Origin: Streptomyces sp. JHA26
GTDB lineage: Bacteria > Actinomycetota > Actinomycetes > Streptomycetales > Streptomycetaceae
Direction of reading: 5' to 3'
Assembly: GCF_002005565.1 (NCBI RefSeq)
Contig: NZ_BDJC01000035.1
Coordinates: 1 to 64,000 of the forward strand
Length of the DNA stretch: 64,000 nucleotides
Numbering within the stretch: the stretch's first letter is position 1; each line of letters opens with the position of its first letter. A program made the translations under genes and the position numbers. Of this stretch, positions 34,350 through 42,830 are shown one piece after another. Below the pieces are notes generated by a model that searched no databases, was not told the DNA's origin, and was given only the letters and a program-made list of their open reading frames with translations.

Positions 34350-35944
34350 AGGACGTCCTCCGGGGTCTGGGCGTCGGCGGGCTCCGGCACGGCGGCCGCC
34401 TCACCGGGCGGCCCGCCGTGCGTCCACGGCGTCTGTTCCGGGGCGGGCAGCTTCGCGCCGCCGCGCTGCTCGTGCTCGAAGAGGGTGAAGCAGACCAGGT
34501 CGCCCTTCTCGGGCACCGACCCGGCCTCGGGCTCCCTGCCGCGGCCCATCTTGTCCAGGATCCGCAGGACGAGGCCGCCCTCGTCGTCCTCGCCGACGTA
34601 CTCCGCGGCCTGCGGCCTGCCGCCCAGCGACCGGTACACCTTCACGCGCTCGCCCAGGTGCGGCCGGTCGTCCGTGCGGACCGTGACCAGCGGGCGCGGA
34701 CCGGGCCGCCTGCCCTCGCTGTACGCCATGACCACGTCCACGACCTCGCCCACGAAGGCCTCCCCGGACAGCCGTCGCCCGGCCATCACCAGCGGGTCGT
34801 CCAGCGCCTCCTGCGCCTCCAGCCGGGCCTGCTCGCGCTCGCGCGTGGCGAGCTTGTTCGCCGCCGTCACCGCGTCGTCCCGCCGCGGCTGCGGGGGCTC
34901 ACCGGCCAGGACGCGGTCGCGGTGCGAGGTGAACGACCAGCGGTCGCGCGTCCACCGGTCCTCGACGTGCGCCCCGGCGGGCAGCTCCCGCAGCAGGTCC
35001 AGGCCCCGCCACACCGCGTCCCAGGTGGGCCGCGTACGGCTCTCCACCAGAGCGCGGATCTCCCGCTCGGCGGCCGCGAGCGCGCCCAGCCGGTCGTCGG
35101 CCTCCAGCCCGTCCTCGGCGGCGGCGAGCGCCGTGCGCGCGCGGTCGTAGCGCTCGACGGCCGGGGCGAGCAGCTTGTTGTCGAAGGCCGGGTCGGTCGC
35201 CGGGCCCGCGGGCGGGCACCGCAGCTGGCCGTCGGCGTCGCGGGCGAGTTCGGCGTGGCGCGCGGCCTCGGCACCGCTGGGGAACCCCTCCGGCGGGTCG
35301 ATCCACCCGAGCAGCGCCCCCAGGTGCTGGTCCTCCAGGGAGGACTGACCGGTCGCCCAGTGCCGGCCCAGCAGGTCGGTCATGGCGAGGAGGAGGGACG
35401 AGCCGGGCACCCGCGCCCGTTCGCCGTAGTGGGTCAGCCACCGGCCGAGCAGCGGCACCCTCGGCGGCGCGGGATGCGGCGTCTCCGGATCCTCCTCCGC
35501 CGTACGCCGGAAGCGCATCGACCGGCCGAGCAGCCGCACGAAGTCGATGCCCGCGCGGCTCGGCACGATCAGCTGCGCCGCGTCCGCGCACAGGTCGACC
35601 TCGACCTTGACCCGCTTGCCGGTCGCCGGGTCGGTCTCGGTGCGCTCGGCGGCCTCGACGTCCTCCGCGCACGCCTCGACGTGCGGCAGCACGATGCCGG
35701 CCAGCTCGGCCAGGAACGCGAAGCGCAGGTCGCGGTCGCGGGGCTGCGGGACGACCAGCAGGTGCGGCGCCCGACGGTCGGTGCCGACCAGCGCGCCCAG
35801 CGGGGCGCCCGCCTCACCGGCGGTGGTCAGCGGCACGAGGACCAGCGGGCGGTCGGACAGGTGCCGGTGCCGGACGGTGGCGGCGGGCTGGGCACGGCCG
35901 CTGCGCACCGCCTCGAGCCGGGCGAGCGTGGTGATCAGCGTCAT
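34346..35944 (-). CDS. Unknown 532-aa protein between a nuclease and a helicase
   Basis: I do not recognise this family. The N-terminal part (1-200) is mixed alpha/beta, with RPLVLVPLTTAGEAGAPLGA and HLLVVPQPRDRDLRFAFLAE. A helical middle (about 255-345) is rich in Ala/Glu/Arg and could form a coiled coil. After about 380 a beta-rich, SH3- or OB-like region appears: FVGEVVDVVMAYSEGRRPGP and PLVTVRTDDRPHLGERVKVY. There is no signal peptide or membrane span. ATGA overlaps at both ends tie its synthesis to the nuclease and the helicase, so it is probably a structural or DNA-binding subunit of the same complex. Confidence 0.7.
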   Translation of the reverse strand: MTLITTLARLEAVRSGRAQPAATVRHRHLSDRPLVLVPLTTAGEAGAPLGALVGTDRRAPHLLVVPQPRDRDLRFAFLAELAGIVLPHVEACAEDVEAAERTETDPATGKRVKVEVDLCADAAQLIVPSRAGIDFVRLLGRSMRFRRTAEEDPETPHPAPPRVPLLGRWLTHYGERARVPGSSLLLAMTDLLGRHWATGQSSLEDQHLGALLGWIDPPEGFPSGAEAARHAELARDADGQLRCPPAGPATDPAFDNKLLAPAVERYDRARTALAAAEDGLEADDRLGALAAAEREIRALVESRTRPTWDAVWRGLDLLRELPAGAHVEDRWTRDRWSFTSHRDRVLAGEPPQPRRDDAVTAANKLATREREQARLEAQEALDDPLVMAGRRLSGEAFVGEVVDVVMAYSEGRRPGPRPLVTVRTDDRPHLGERVKVYRSLGGRPQAAEYVGEDDEGGLVLRILDKMGRGREPEAGSVPEKGDLVCFTLFEHEQRGGAKLPAPEQTPWTHGGPPGEAAAVPEPADAQTPEDVL

Positions 35945-37182
35945 ACGGTCACCCCGCCGGTCCCGGCACCGGCCGTCGCGAGGGCCTCCGCCCGCAGCCG
36001 CGCCGCCCGCCGCAGGGCCGCCACCGCCGGGTCGTCCGGGTCGCCGGCCTCCCCGCGCGCCGCCGCCAGCACGTCGTCCACCGTCGACAGCCCGCCGAGC
36101 TCGGCCCGCACCGGGCGGCCCAGCGAGGTCACCGCGCCGGTCTCCCGGGAGCGGGCACGGCAGTGGAAGGCCAGCTCGCACGCGGACAGGCACTCGGGCG
36201 CGTACGTCGCCGGGACCACCTCGACCGCGGCCGTCAGCTCGTCGGCCGGCAGCGCGGGGGAGAAGCAGACGCCCTCGGGGAGCGCCTCGGCGATCTCCTC
36301 GATGCGGGTGAGGCGGGCCAGCTGGCGACCGGTCACCGCCCGCTGCTTGCGCACGTCGACGGCGGACGCGGTGGGCAGGTTGGAGAAGTCCTTGGGGCAG
36401 ACCAGGAGGACGCGGTGCCGCACGCGCGGCGCCGGGTCCAGACGGGCGGCGACCTCCTCCAGCGCCAGCACGTACACCGCGGCCTGCCGGGCGGCGGCGC
36501 CCACCTTCGCCGGGTCCGCGGAGCCGTCCAGCATCGGGAAGGACTTGATCTCGACGACCGTCCAGGTGCCGTCCGGGTGGACGACCACCGCGTCCGGCTC
36601 CAGGAAGGCGGGGGAGCCGGCGACGTCCAGGGCCAGCATCGGGTGGTCCAGGAGCGTCCAGGTGCCGGACGCCCGGGTCGCCTCCCGCAGCGCCAGCGAG
36701 GTACGGGCGGTGCGGCCCTCGGGGCCGGTCGCCGACAGGTCGGGTACCTGCGCCCCGGCGGGCGGCTCGGCACCCCGGTCCAGCCTCTCGTGCACGAGCC
36801 GCAGCAGTTCGGCGCCGCCGTCCGCCTTCACCCGCGCCTCGAAGGCGTTGCCCCGGGTCAGGGCGAACTGCGACTGCCCGAAGACCGACGGCGACCCCAG
36901 CGCACTCGCCAGCGAACCCTTGTCCACCCCGGCGCCGTCGAGGATCGCCCGTCGCCTGCACCCCGGGTTGGCGGCGAGGGCGGCCAGGGCCCGCGCGTCC
37001 AGCGCCTTCGCCGGGACGTCGGGACCGCGCAGCTCAGCGAGCCGGTGCCGGAGTCCCGTCCCCCGCGTCCGCGGGGGAGGTGTCCGGCTCGGCTCCCGCT
37101 CCGAGCCGCTGTTCGCGCTGCCGTGGAAATCGCTCACCCGCGGAAGTCTGGCATCCACCGCTGACAATCGGGGAGTCGGCAC
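35941..37182 (-). CDS. PD-(D/E)XK nuclease with Cas4/AddB-type Fe-S cysteines
   Basis: Up to 413 aa from a GTG at 37182. The RecB-like core shows Glu115 (GNAFEARV), Asp197 (LEPDAVVV), Glu211-x-Lys213 (VVEIKSF) and the helix QAAVYVLALEEV. Four cysteines lie in the arrangement of Fe-S nucleases: one early (Cys75, NPGCRRR) and three late (Cys331, Cys335 and Cys341 in PECLSACELAFHC). It should cut or resect DNA ends. The start is unclear: GTG at 37182 or 37137. Either way the gene overlaps the PAP2 reading frame upstream by 100-150 bases. Confidence 0.82.
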   Translation of the reverse strand: MPTPRLSAVDARLPRVSDFHGSANSGSEREPSRTPPPRTRGTGLRHRLAELRGPDVPAKALDARALAALAANPGCRRRAILDGAGVDKGSLASALGSPSVFGQSQFALTRGNAFEARVKADGGAELLRLVHERLDRGAEPPAGAQVPDLSATGPEGRTARTSLALREATRASGTWTLLDHPMLALDVAGSPAFLEPDAVVVHPDGTWTVVEIKSFPMLDGSADPAKVGAAARQAAVYVLALEEVAARLDPAPRVRHRVLLVCPKDFSNLPTASAVDVRKQRAVTGRQLARLTRIEEIAEALPEGVCFSPALPADELTAAVEVVPATYAPECLSACELAFHCRARSRETGAVTSLGRPVRAELGGLSTVDDVLAAARGEAGDPDDPAVAALRRAARLRAEALATAGAGTGGVTV

Positions 37183-37987
37183 CGCCGGAACCCTGCGGGG
37201 CGGAAGCGGGACGCGCGGTGAACAGGGTCCGCGCCCGGTCCGCGACCCGCATCACGAACGGCGCCAGCAGGAAGCCCGCGCCCATCACGGCGGCGCCCGC
37301 CACCGCGTCGAGGAAGTAGTGGTTGGCGGTGCCCATCACCACGATCGTCGTCACCAGCGGGTAGACGACACCGGCCGCCTTCGCCGTGCGCGTGCCGCCG
37401 TGGCGCCACAGCATCACGCCGCACCACAGCGCCCAGCCCACGTGCAGGCTCGGCATGGCCGCGTACTGGTTGGTCATCCCGCCCAGACCGCGCGGCGCGC
37501 TCGCCTCGCCGCCCCACCAGCCGTACGAGCTGTAGTGGGCCATGGTGTCGACGAACCCGTGGCTCGCGTCCAGCAGCCGCGGCGGGCAGGTCGGCAGCAG
37601 TGTGAAGCCGATCAGTCCGATGAACGTGGACGTCATCAGCCAGGTCCGGGCCGCCCGGTAGCGCACGGCGCGCGAGCGGAACAGCCAGACCAGGATCGCC
37701 GGGGTGACGGCGTAGTGCAGCGACGCGTACCAGAAGTCGGCCGGGACGCCGAGCCACGGTTCGCGGGTGAAGAGCCGGTTGAGCGGGTGCTCCGCGTTGA
37801 GGTGGAGCGCCTTCTCGATGTCCAGGAGTGCCAGCCCGTGGTCCACGGCGTCCGAGACGTCACCGCGCACCAGGAGGCGGCCCGCGGAGTAGCAGGCGTA
37901 CACGAGGACGATCAGCGGGAGCTCGGTCCACCAGCGGAGCCGAGTCTGCGGGGCCGCCTCGGTGCCCGGTGTCTCGGTGTGCGGCAA
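37034..37987 (-). CDS. PAP2-family membrane phosphatase / inositol phosphotransferase-like protein
   Basis: A 317-aa integral membrane protein with about six transmembrane segments. The lipid-phosphatase motifs are present: AAMPSLHVGWALW (C2) and GTANHYFLDAVAGA (C3), with an Aur1-like arrangement and LLPTCPPRLLDA. It probably acts on lipid-linked phosphates at the membrane. The start appears to be TTG at 37987, with GGGGAGGG eight bases upstream. The Ser/Gly/Pro-rich C-terminal tail overlaps the N-terminus of the nuclease gene in another frame. Confidence 0.8.
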   Translation of the reverse strand: MPHTETPGTEAAPQTRLRWWTELPLIVLVYACYSAGRLLVRGDVSDAVDHGLALLDIEKALHLNAEHPLNRLFTREPWLGVPADFWYASLHYAVTPAILVWLFRSRAVRYRAARTWLMTSTFIGLIGFTLLPTCPPRLLDASHGFVDTMAHYSSYGWWGGEASAPRGLGGMTNQYAAMPSLHVGWALWCGVMLWRHGGTRTAKAAGVVYPLVTTIVVMGTANHYFLDAVAGAAVMGAGFLLAPFVMRVADRARTLFTARPASAPQGSGGADSPIVSGGCQTSAGERFPRQREQRLGAGAEPDTSPADAGDGTPAPAR

Positions 37988-38178
37988 TCCGATCGCCCTC
38001 CCCCTTCTTCTCGCGTGCCCGACGGCGTCGGGCGTGCCACTCTACGGCGTCCGGGGGCCCCGTCCGCGGAGCGCCCCCGGCCCTGAGAGACGCCGGGACG
38101 TCCCCCCGGGTTGCCCGCCCGCGGTGTGAGCGATGATGGAGGGGACTCCTGCGACACCCCTCCCGGAAAGGCCCCTCC

Positions 38179-38805
38179 ATGGCACCGCGCATCCTGCTGG
38201 CCCGGCACGGACAGACCGAGTGGTCGCTGGCCGGCAAGCACACCGGCAGGACCGACGTGCCGCTCCTGGAGGAGGGCCGGCGCGGTGCCGAGCTGCTCGG
38301 CGAGCGCCTGCACCGGGCGCCCCTGGACGGCCTGCCCGGCGTCGAGGTGCGCACCAGCCCCCTGTCCCGCGCCCGCGAGACCTGCGAACTCGCCGGCTTC
38401 GGCGAGCGCGCCCGCACCTGGGACACGCTCATGGAGTGGGACTACGGGGCGTACGAGGGCATGACGCCGGCCGAGATCCAGGCGGTCCGGCCCGGCTGGC
38501 TGATCTGGCGGGACGGGGTCCCGGAGGGCGAGAGCCTGGCCGACGTCACCGCGCGCGCGGACGAGGTGGTCGCGTGGGCACGGGAGGCGGACCGGGACGT
38601 CCTGGTCTTCGCCCACGGACACATCCTGCGGTCGATCGGCGCCCGCTGGCTGGGCCTGCCGCTCGACTTCGCGTCCCGGATCCGGCTGAACCCGACGTCC
38701 CTGTCGACCCTGGGCTGGGCCTACGGCGAACCGGCCATCGAATCCTGGAACGACCTCGGCCACCTGACCGACCGGTCGACACCGCGTCACCGCGTCACCG
38801 CGTAA
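38179..38805 (+). CDS. Histidine phosphatase (phosphoglycerate mutase-like) family protein
   Basis: A 208-aa phosphatase. The catalytic RHG is in LARHGQTEW with His10 as the phospho-acceptor. Arg and Glu appear in TSPLSRARET and EWDYGAYEG, and the second histidine is in VFAHGH. Members dephosphorylate sugar phosphates or similar metabolites. A good GGAAAGG RBS precedes the ATG. The C-terminus (TPRHRVTA) is encoded by short CACCGCGT repeats. Confidence 0.88.
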   Translation: MAPRILLARHGQTEWSLAGKHTGRTDVPLLEEGRRGAELLGERLHRAPLDGLPGVEVRTSPLSRARETCELAGFGERARTWDTLMEWDYGAYEGMTPAEIQAVRPGWLIWRDGVPEGESLADVTARADEVVAWAREADRDVLVFAHGHILRSIGARWLGLPLDFASRIRLNPTSLSTLGWAYGEPAIESWNDLGHLTDRSTPRHRVTA

Positions 38806-38870
38806 CCGCGGCGCGGCGTCACCGCGTGGTCGCGGCACTGTGTAGCTGCGGCGCTGCGACACCGTGCAGC
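38780..38870. repeat. Degenerate CACCGCGT short-repeat tract
   Basis: Eight-base units CACCGCGT and variants (AACCGCGG, CACCGTGC, TAGCTGCGG) continue from the end of the phosphatase gene into the intergenic space. They are too short and irregular for a CRISPR array. Confidence 0.45.
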
Positions 38871-39001
38871 TGCGGGCGAGTCGTGCCTCCCCGGTGCCCG
38901 AACGGCTCGGGAGGCACCCCTGGGGCGGCACGGGCTGGCACAGCGGCACCCGGTCGGCACCGGCCGAGCGACCCACCCTTACGCCCGCCCCCCCCGGCCG
39001 G

Positions 39002-40441
39002 TCAGGCCGTCCGTGGCAACGACGCGTGCCGTTCCAGGAACGCCGACACCCCCGACGCCCGCCGGTGCGGCAGCAACACCCGTGCCGTCCCCGCCAGCAT
39101 CGTGTGGATCCGCGACGACTGGACCTCGCCCAGCAGGTCCAGCACCCGCATCCCCGCCCCGGCCGCCTCGTCGGGCCGCCCGCCCCGCGCCAGGTCGTCG
39201 GCCAGTTCCGCCGAGTACAGCGCGAGGTTCCGCGTGAAGTGCGGGTCCTGCAGTTCGGCCGCCCGGCGCGCGTGCCCGGCCGCCCGGGACCAGTCGCCGA
39301 GCGTGGACCAGCACTGCGCCTCCAGCCCCTCCAGCTCGGCCTCCCCGTAGAAGCTCATCCACTCGGGGTCGGCGTCCGAGGGGCCCCGTTCGAAGAGGAG
39401 CTGCGCACGGGTCAGCGCCTGCTCGCAGCCGACGCGGTCCGCGAGCCCCGCCCAGCCGCCCGCCTCGCGCAGCGCGAGCAGGGACATCAGCCGCGCCGAC
39501 CCCAGCGGGCGGGCGGCGCGCTGCGCGGCCTGCGCCGCCCGTACCGCCTCGCGCGGCCGGCCGGTGTCCCGGGCCAGGAACGCCGTGTTGCAGAAGGCGT
39601 GCGCCTCCAGCCCCGGGTCACCGGTCATCCGGGCGGTGGCGAGGGCCTCGGCGTAGTGGGAGCGCGCGTCGTCGAAGCGCCCCGAGTCGTGGGCCAGCCA
39701 GCCCACGGAGATGGCGAGTTCCCCGGCGCCCGCGTAGAGCCGGTCCGCCGTCGCCTGCCGGGTCGCACCGGCGTCCAGCAGCGCGTACGCGGCGCGCAGC
39801 GGGGCCGCCGCACGCCGGTAGAGCCCGTCGGCGCCGTGCCGGTCGTCGAGCAGCCGGATCCGGCGGACGGCCTCTTCGAGGGCGCCCGCGTCGCTCGTCC
39901 CGGCCCGGTGCGCGGCGCGCGGCGTCGCCTTGGCACCGGTGGCGAACCCCAGGGGACCCAGCGAGACGGCGGTCAGGGTGACGCCGCTCGTCATGAATGC
40001 GCGACGCAGCACGTCGCTCTCCTCGTTGTCGTCGTGCGTGTCGTACAGGCTGTGCGTGTCATACGGTTCGCCCGCCCCACCTGACTCACTCGTGGCACTC
40101 GGCGGCCGGCCGAGGTGCGCCGGGAGCGCGTCCTCGTCCGTGCGCGCCCGGCGTCCGCGTACGGACGAACGGGGCGCGAACCCCAGATCGGTGAGCGCGC
40201 GGCCGGGGAACATGTGCAGGAACACCCGCTCGTACGCGTAGTTGGGGCAGCGGATCTCGCCCGCCTCCACGCGTCCGATGTAGCGCGCGTCACAGCTGAC
40301 CCGCTCGCCGATCTCGCGCGCGGCACGGCGTACCGCCGCGGCGAACTCGGCCGGCGAGCGCTGTCCGCGCAGGCGCCGGAAGGCGAGGTTCGGCCGCGGT
40401 GGCCGATCGGGCTGGGCGGAGGTCACCGTTGACGACGCCAT
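39002..40441 (-). CDS. NsdA-like HTH/TPR developmental regulator
   Basis: A 479-aa regulator. An XRE-like HTH lies at about 25-85 (AREIGERVSCDARYIGRVEA). A charged linker containing the repeated YDTHSLYDTHDDN segment follows, and then a long TPR-like helical domain (about 180-470). Streptomyces NsdA and its paralogues have this plan, and NsdA represses sporulation and antibiotic production. This may be a paralogue rather than NsdA itself. The ATG at 40441 with a GAGGAC RBS is preferred; the frame is open to 40534. Confidence 0.72.
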   Translation of the reverse strand: MASSTVTSAQPDRPPRPNLAFRRLRGQRSPAEFAAAVRRAAREIGERVSCDARYIGRVEAGEIRCPNYAYERVFLHMFPGRALTDLGFAPRSSVRGRRARTDEDALPAHLGRPPSATSESGGAGEPYDTHSLYDTHDDNEESDVLRRAFMTSGVTLTAVSLGPLGFATGAKATPRAAHRAGTSDAGALEEAVRRIRLLDDRHGADGLYRRAAAPLRAAYALLDAGATRQATADRLYAGAGELAISVGWLAHDSGRFDDARSHYAEALATARMTGDPGLEAHAFCNTAFLARDTGRPREAVRAAQAAQRAARPLGSARLMSLLALREAGGWAGLADRVGCEQALTRAQLLFERGPSDADPEWMSFYGEAELEGLEAQCWSTLGDWSRAAGHARRAAELQDPHFTRNLALYSAELADDLARGGRPDEAAGAGMRVLDLLGEVQSSRIHTMLAGTARVLLPHRRASGVSAFLERHASLPRTA

Positions 40442-40722
40442 GGCCGGGTCCTCTCGTGCGAACCGTCGAACCACGCCGGAAGGGGTGTGAGTTGTGGGGA
40501 TTCTCCCGGTTGTCACCCCGTTTCCGGCGAGCAAGAACGTACCTGCTGTGACGGACCCGCCACGCGCGGTTCAGCCACAAACCGGATATCTCACCCGGGA
40601 TCTGCCATGAAGTGCCATCCTTTGCGGCGGACTTGTCCCGTAGCCGTTGACGGCCTGCCGCGTTGAACCCTGTGGTCCGGGAGGTCCCCGACTCCCGGCC
40701 GACTCGTCCGAGGAGGAGTTCC

Positions 40723-41154
40723 GTGGTGGAGGCCGGGATGGAAGCCGGGATGCAGACCAGTCGGAGCGGCGGTCTCGCAGGCGTCCGAGGCGCGGGCGAC
40801 GACGGTGACTGCGACGTCGTCACCGTGCCGGCGCGGCAGGGCCTGGAGGCCGTCGACATTCTCAGGCGGGGAGCCGGTGAGTCGGTGGGCCGTGTGCTCC
40901 ACGACCACGGCTGCGACACCCTCGGTTTCCTGGTGCCCCCGGGCACGGCGGCCGCCTGGGACGTGCCGGGCAGCACCTGCACGGAGACGGCCGGCCGGGG
41001 GACGAGGCTCGCCCCGGTCCCCGAGCCCCCGGTGGAGGGCTCCGACTGGCTGCTGCCGCCCGGCGACGCGGACCTCGCGACCGACCCCGCCGTCCTGCGG
41101 GCCGCGCTGGGGGAGGCGGCCCGGCTGATCGAGGCCGCGGACAGCTGCCGCTGA
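40723..41154 (+). CDS. Small conserved protein, function unknown
   Basis: A 143-aa soluble protein without a signal or membrane span. Its middle contains DILRRGAGESVGRVLHDHGC and DTLGFLVPPGTAAAWDVPGS, ending in an acidic helix. This pattern resembles small actinobacterial proteins related to the short primase-like gene at 31601 (PGTAAAW and VPGS motifs), but I cannot name a family. The GTG has AGGAGGAG four bases upstream. It is divergent from the NsdA-like gene across a 281-base region with no other feature I can support. Confidence 0.6.
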   Translation: MVEAGMEAGMQTSRSGGLAGVRGAGDDGDCDVVTVPARQGLEAVDILRRGAGESVGRVLHDHGCDTLGFLVPPGTAAAWDVPGSTCTETAGRGTRLAPVPEPPVEGSDWLLPPGDADLATDPAVLRAALGEAARLIEAADSCR

Positions 41155-41229
41155 GCACCGGGCGCCGCACGCCCCCCGGCGCCCGGACCGGCTACCCGCC
41201 CGGCCGGACGCGTCGGCGGGGAAGCGTTC

Positions 41230-41235
41230 GATAAT
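41230..41235 (+). promoter_or_regulatory. -10 element of a leaderless start
   Basis: GATAAT ends 6 bases before the ATG at 41242, and no Shine-Dalgarno sequence is present. This is the same geometry as for the LuxR/NB-ARC gene. Confidence 0.5.
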
Positions 41236-41241
41236 GGCCCG

Positions 41242-42111
41242 ATGGGAAAGTCCAGGAGCGCCCGCCGCGGGCGCGCTGCCGTGGAGGCCGTCGTCGAGGA
41301 CGTCGACGGCGGGATCGCCGAGCTGATACCCGACCGCGAACGGGCGCGGGCCTGGACCCTGCTGATCGACGGCGCCCCGCAGTCGCACGTCGACCTGGAC
41401 GACCCGGCGTACCTGTCGTTCGAGTACCAGCGCCGCATCGGGCACGTCATCGACCTGGCCGCCCCGCCCGGAAAGCCCGTCCACGCCGTGCACCTCGGCG
41501 GCGGCGCCCTCACCCTCGCCCGCTACGTCGCCGCCACCCGCCCCCGCTCCACCCAGCAGGTCGTCGAGCGGGACGAGGCCCTGGTCCGACTCGTCCGGCG
41601 CGAACTCCCCCTGGACCCCGGCGCCCGCATCCGGGTCCGGACCGCCGACGCCCGCGCCGGGCTCGCCAAGGTGCCCGACGGCTGGGCGGACCTGGTCGTC
41701 GCGGACGTGTTCGGCGGGGCCCGCACCCCGGCGCACCTGACGTCCACCGAGTTCCTCGACGAGGTGCGGCGCGCGCTCGCGCCCGGCGGGGTCTACGTCG
41801 CCAATCTCGCCGACGGCCCGCCGCTCGCCCACCTGCGCGGCCAGATCGCCACCGCCGCCGACCGCTTCCCCGAACTCGCCCTGATCGCCGACCCCGCGGT
41901 GCTGCGCGGCAAACGCTTCGGCAACGCCGTCCTGGCCGCCGCCGACCGCCCGCTGCCGATCGCCGAGCTCACCCGCCGCGCCGCCTCCGACCCGCACTCC
42001 GCGCGCGTGGAGCACGGCAGGGCCCTGACCGACTTCACCGGAGGCGCCCGGCCCGTGACGGACGCGGCGGCGGTCGCCTCGCCGGCTCCGCCGGCCTCGG
42101 CCTTCCGGTGA
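41242..42111 (+). CDS. Spermidine-synthase-like (polyamine aminopropyltransferase fold) protein
   Basis: A 289-aa Rossmann-fold protein of the spermidine synthase/methyltransferase superfamily. An N-terminal beta part contains LIDGAPQSHVDLDDPAYLSF. The nucleotide-binding loop is VHLGGGALTLARY. DLVVADVFGGARTP follows at the substrate side. Without clear polyamine-binding acids in the expected places, aminopropyl transfer is not assured. The final 30 residues are Ala/Pro-rich. Translation is probably leaderless. Confidence 0.8.
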   Translation: MGKSRSARRGRAAVEAVVEDVDGGIAELIPDRERARAWTLLIDGAPQSHVDLDDPAYLSFEYQRRIGHVIDLAAPPGKPVHAVHLGGGALTLARYVAATRPRSTQQVVERDEALVRLVRRELPLDPGARIRVRTADARAGLAKVPDGWADLVVADVFGGARTPAHLTSTEFLDEVRRALAPGGVYVANLADGPPLAHLRGQIATAADRFPELALIADPAVLRGKRFGNAVLAAADRPLPIAELTRRAASDPHSARVEHGRALTDFTGGARPVTDAAAVASPAPPASAFR

Positions 42112-42124
42112 TCCGGCAGCCGGC

Positions 42125-42697
42125 TCAGTAACTGCCGACCTCCACCCGCGGCGGGCCGTCGTGCCAGGTGCAGAACACCGACACCCGGTCCGCGCCGGAG
42201 GCGAACTCCACCCGGATCCACATCTCCGTCTTCCACACCTGCATCGACCAGCCCGCGGCCGGGGCCGCCGACACCAGCGACGCGGACGACGACCCGAGGG
42301 CGAACACCGCGCGTCCCCCGTCGGTCTCGTAGCTCCGGACCCGGCCGGAGGCGGTGGGGGGAGGGGGCGCGGGGGCGGGAGCGGTGGCCGGCGCGGTCCG
42401 CGAGGGCGCCGGACCCGGCTCGCGGGGCGTCCGGCTCGGCGTCGCCGACGGGCTGCCGGACCGGCTCGCCGACGGACCGCCCGACGGCGAGGGGCGCGTG
42501 GTGGACGATGCCGACGGCCCGGAGTCCCGCGCGTCCCGCGCGGCCGCGTCGACCGCCGTGACGGGCAGGGCGCGGGGCGCGTCGTAGGCCGTGCCCGCCA
42601 TCACCGTGTGCACGCCCCACCACGACAGCGTGACCGCCGCGCCGGTGGCGAGCAGCCAGGCCAGTACGTGTACGAGTCCTCTGCGCATCGCGGCCAT
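42125..42697 (-). CDS. Membrane-anchored secreted protein with Ser/Pro linker
   Basis: About 190 aa. A hydrophobic N-terminal segment (about 8-30) is followed by a Ser/Pro/Thr-rich linker (about 50-110) and a compact C-terminal domain with the MQVWKTEMWIRVEFASG and RVSVFCTWHDGPP motifs. The function is unknown. The start is at 42697 or 42688, neither with a strong RBS. It is convergent with the preceding gene and divergent from the response regulator. Confidence 0.65.
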   Translation of the reverse strand: MAAMRRGLVHVLAWLLATGAAVTLSWWGVHTVMAGTAYDAPRALPVTAVDAAARDARDSGPSASSTTRPSPSGGPSASRSGSPSATPSRTPREPGPAPSRTAPATAPAPAPPPPTASGRVRSYETDGGRAVFALGSSSASLVSAAPAAGWSMQVWKTEMWIRVEFASGADRVSVFCTWHDGPPRVEVGSY

Positions 42698-42830
42698 ACT
42701 GCCCCACGCGTCGCACGCGTGTCGCCCGGACGGGGTGGTTCCGAAGGGCGTCCCCTCCCGCTCCCGGGGTCCGCCCGGAGTTGTCCACAGGCCCGCACCG
42801 GGCTCGTCCGCATGGCGTACGGTGCCGCCC

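Noticed and set aside
38780..38870. CRISPR-like short repeats
   Set aside because: The units are 8-9 bases, degenerate and have no spacers. They continue a coding repeat of the phosphatase gene.
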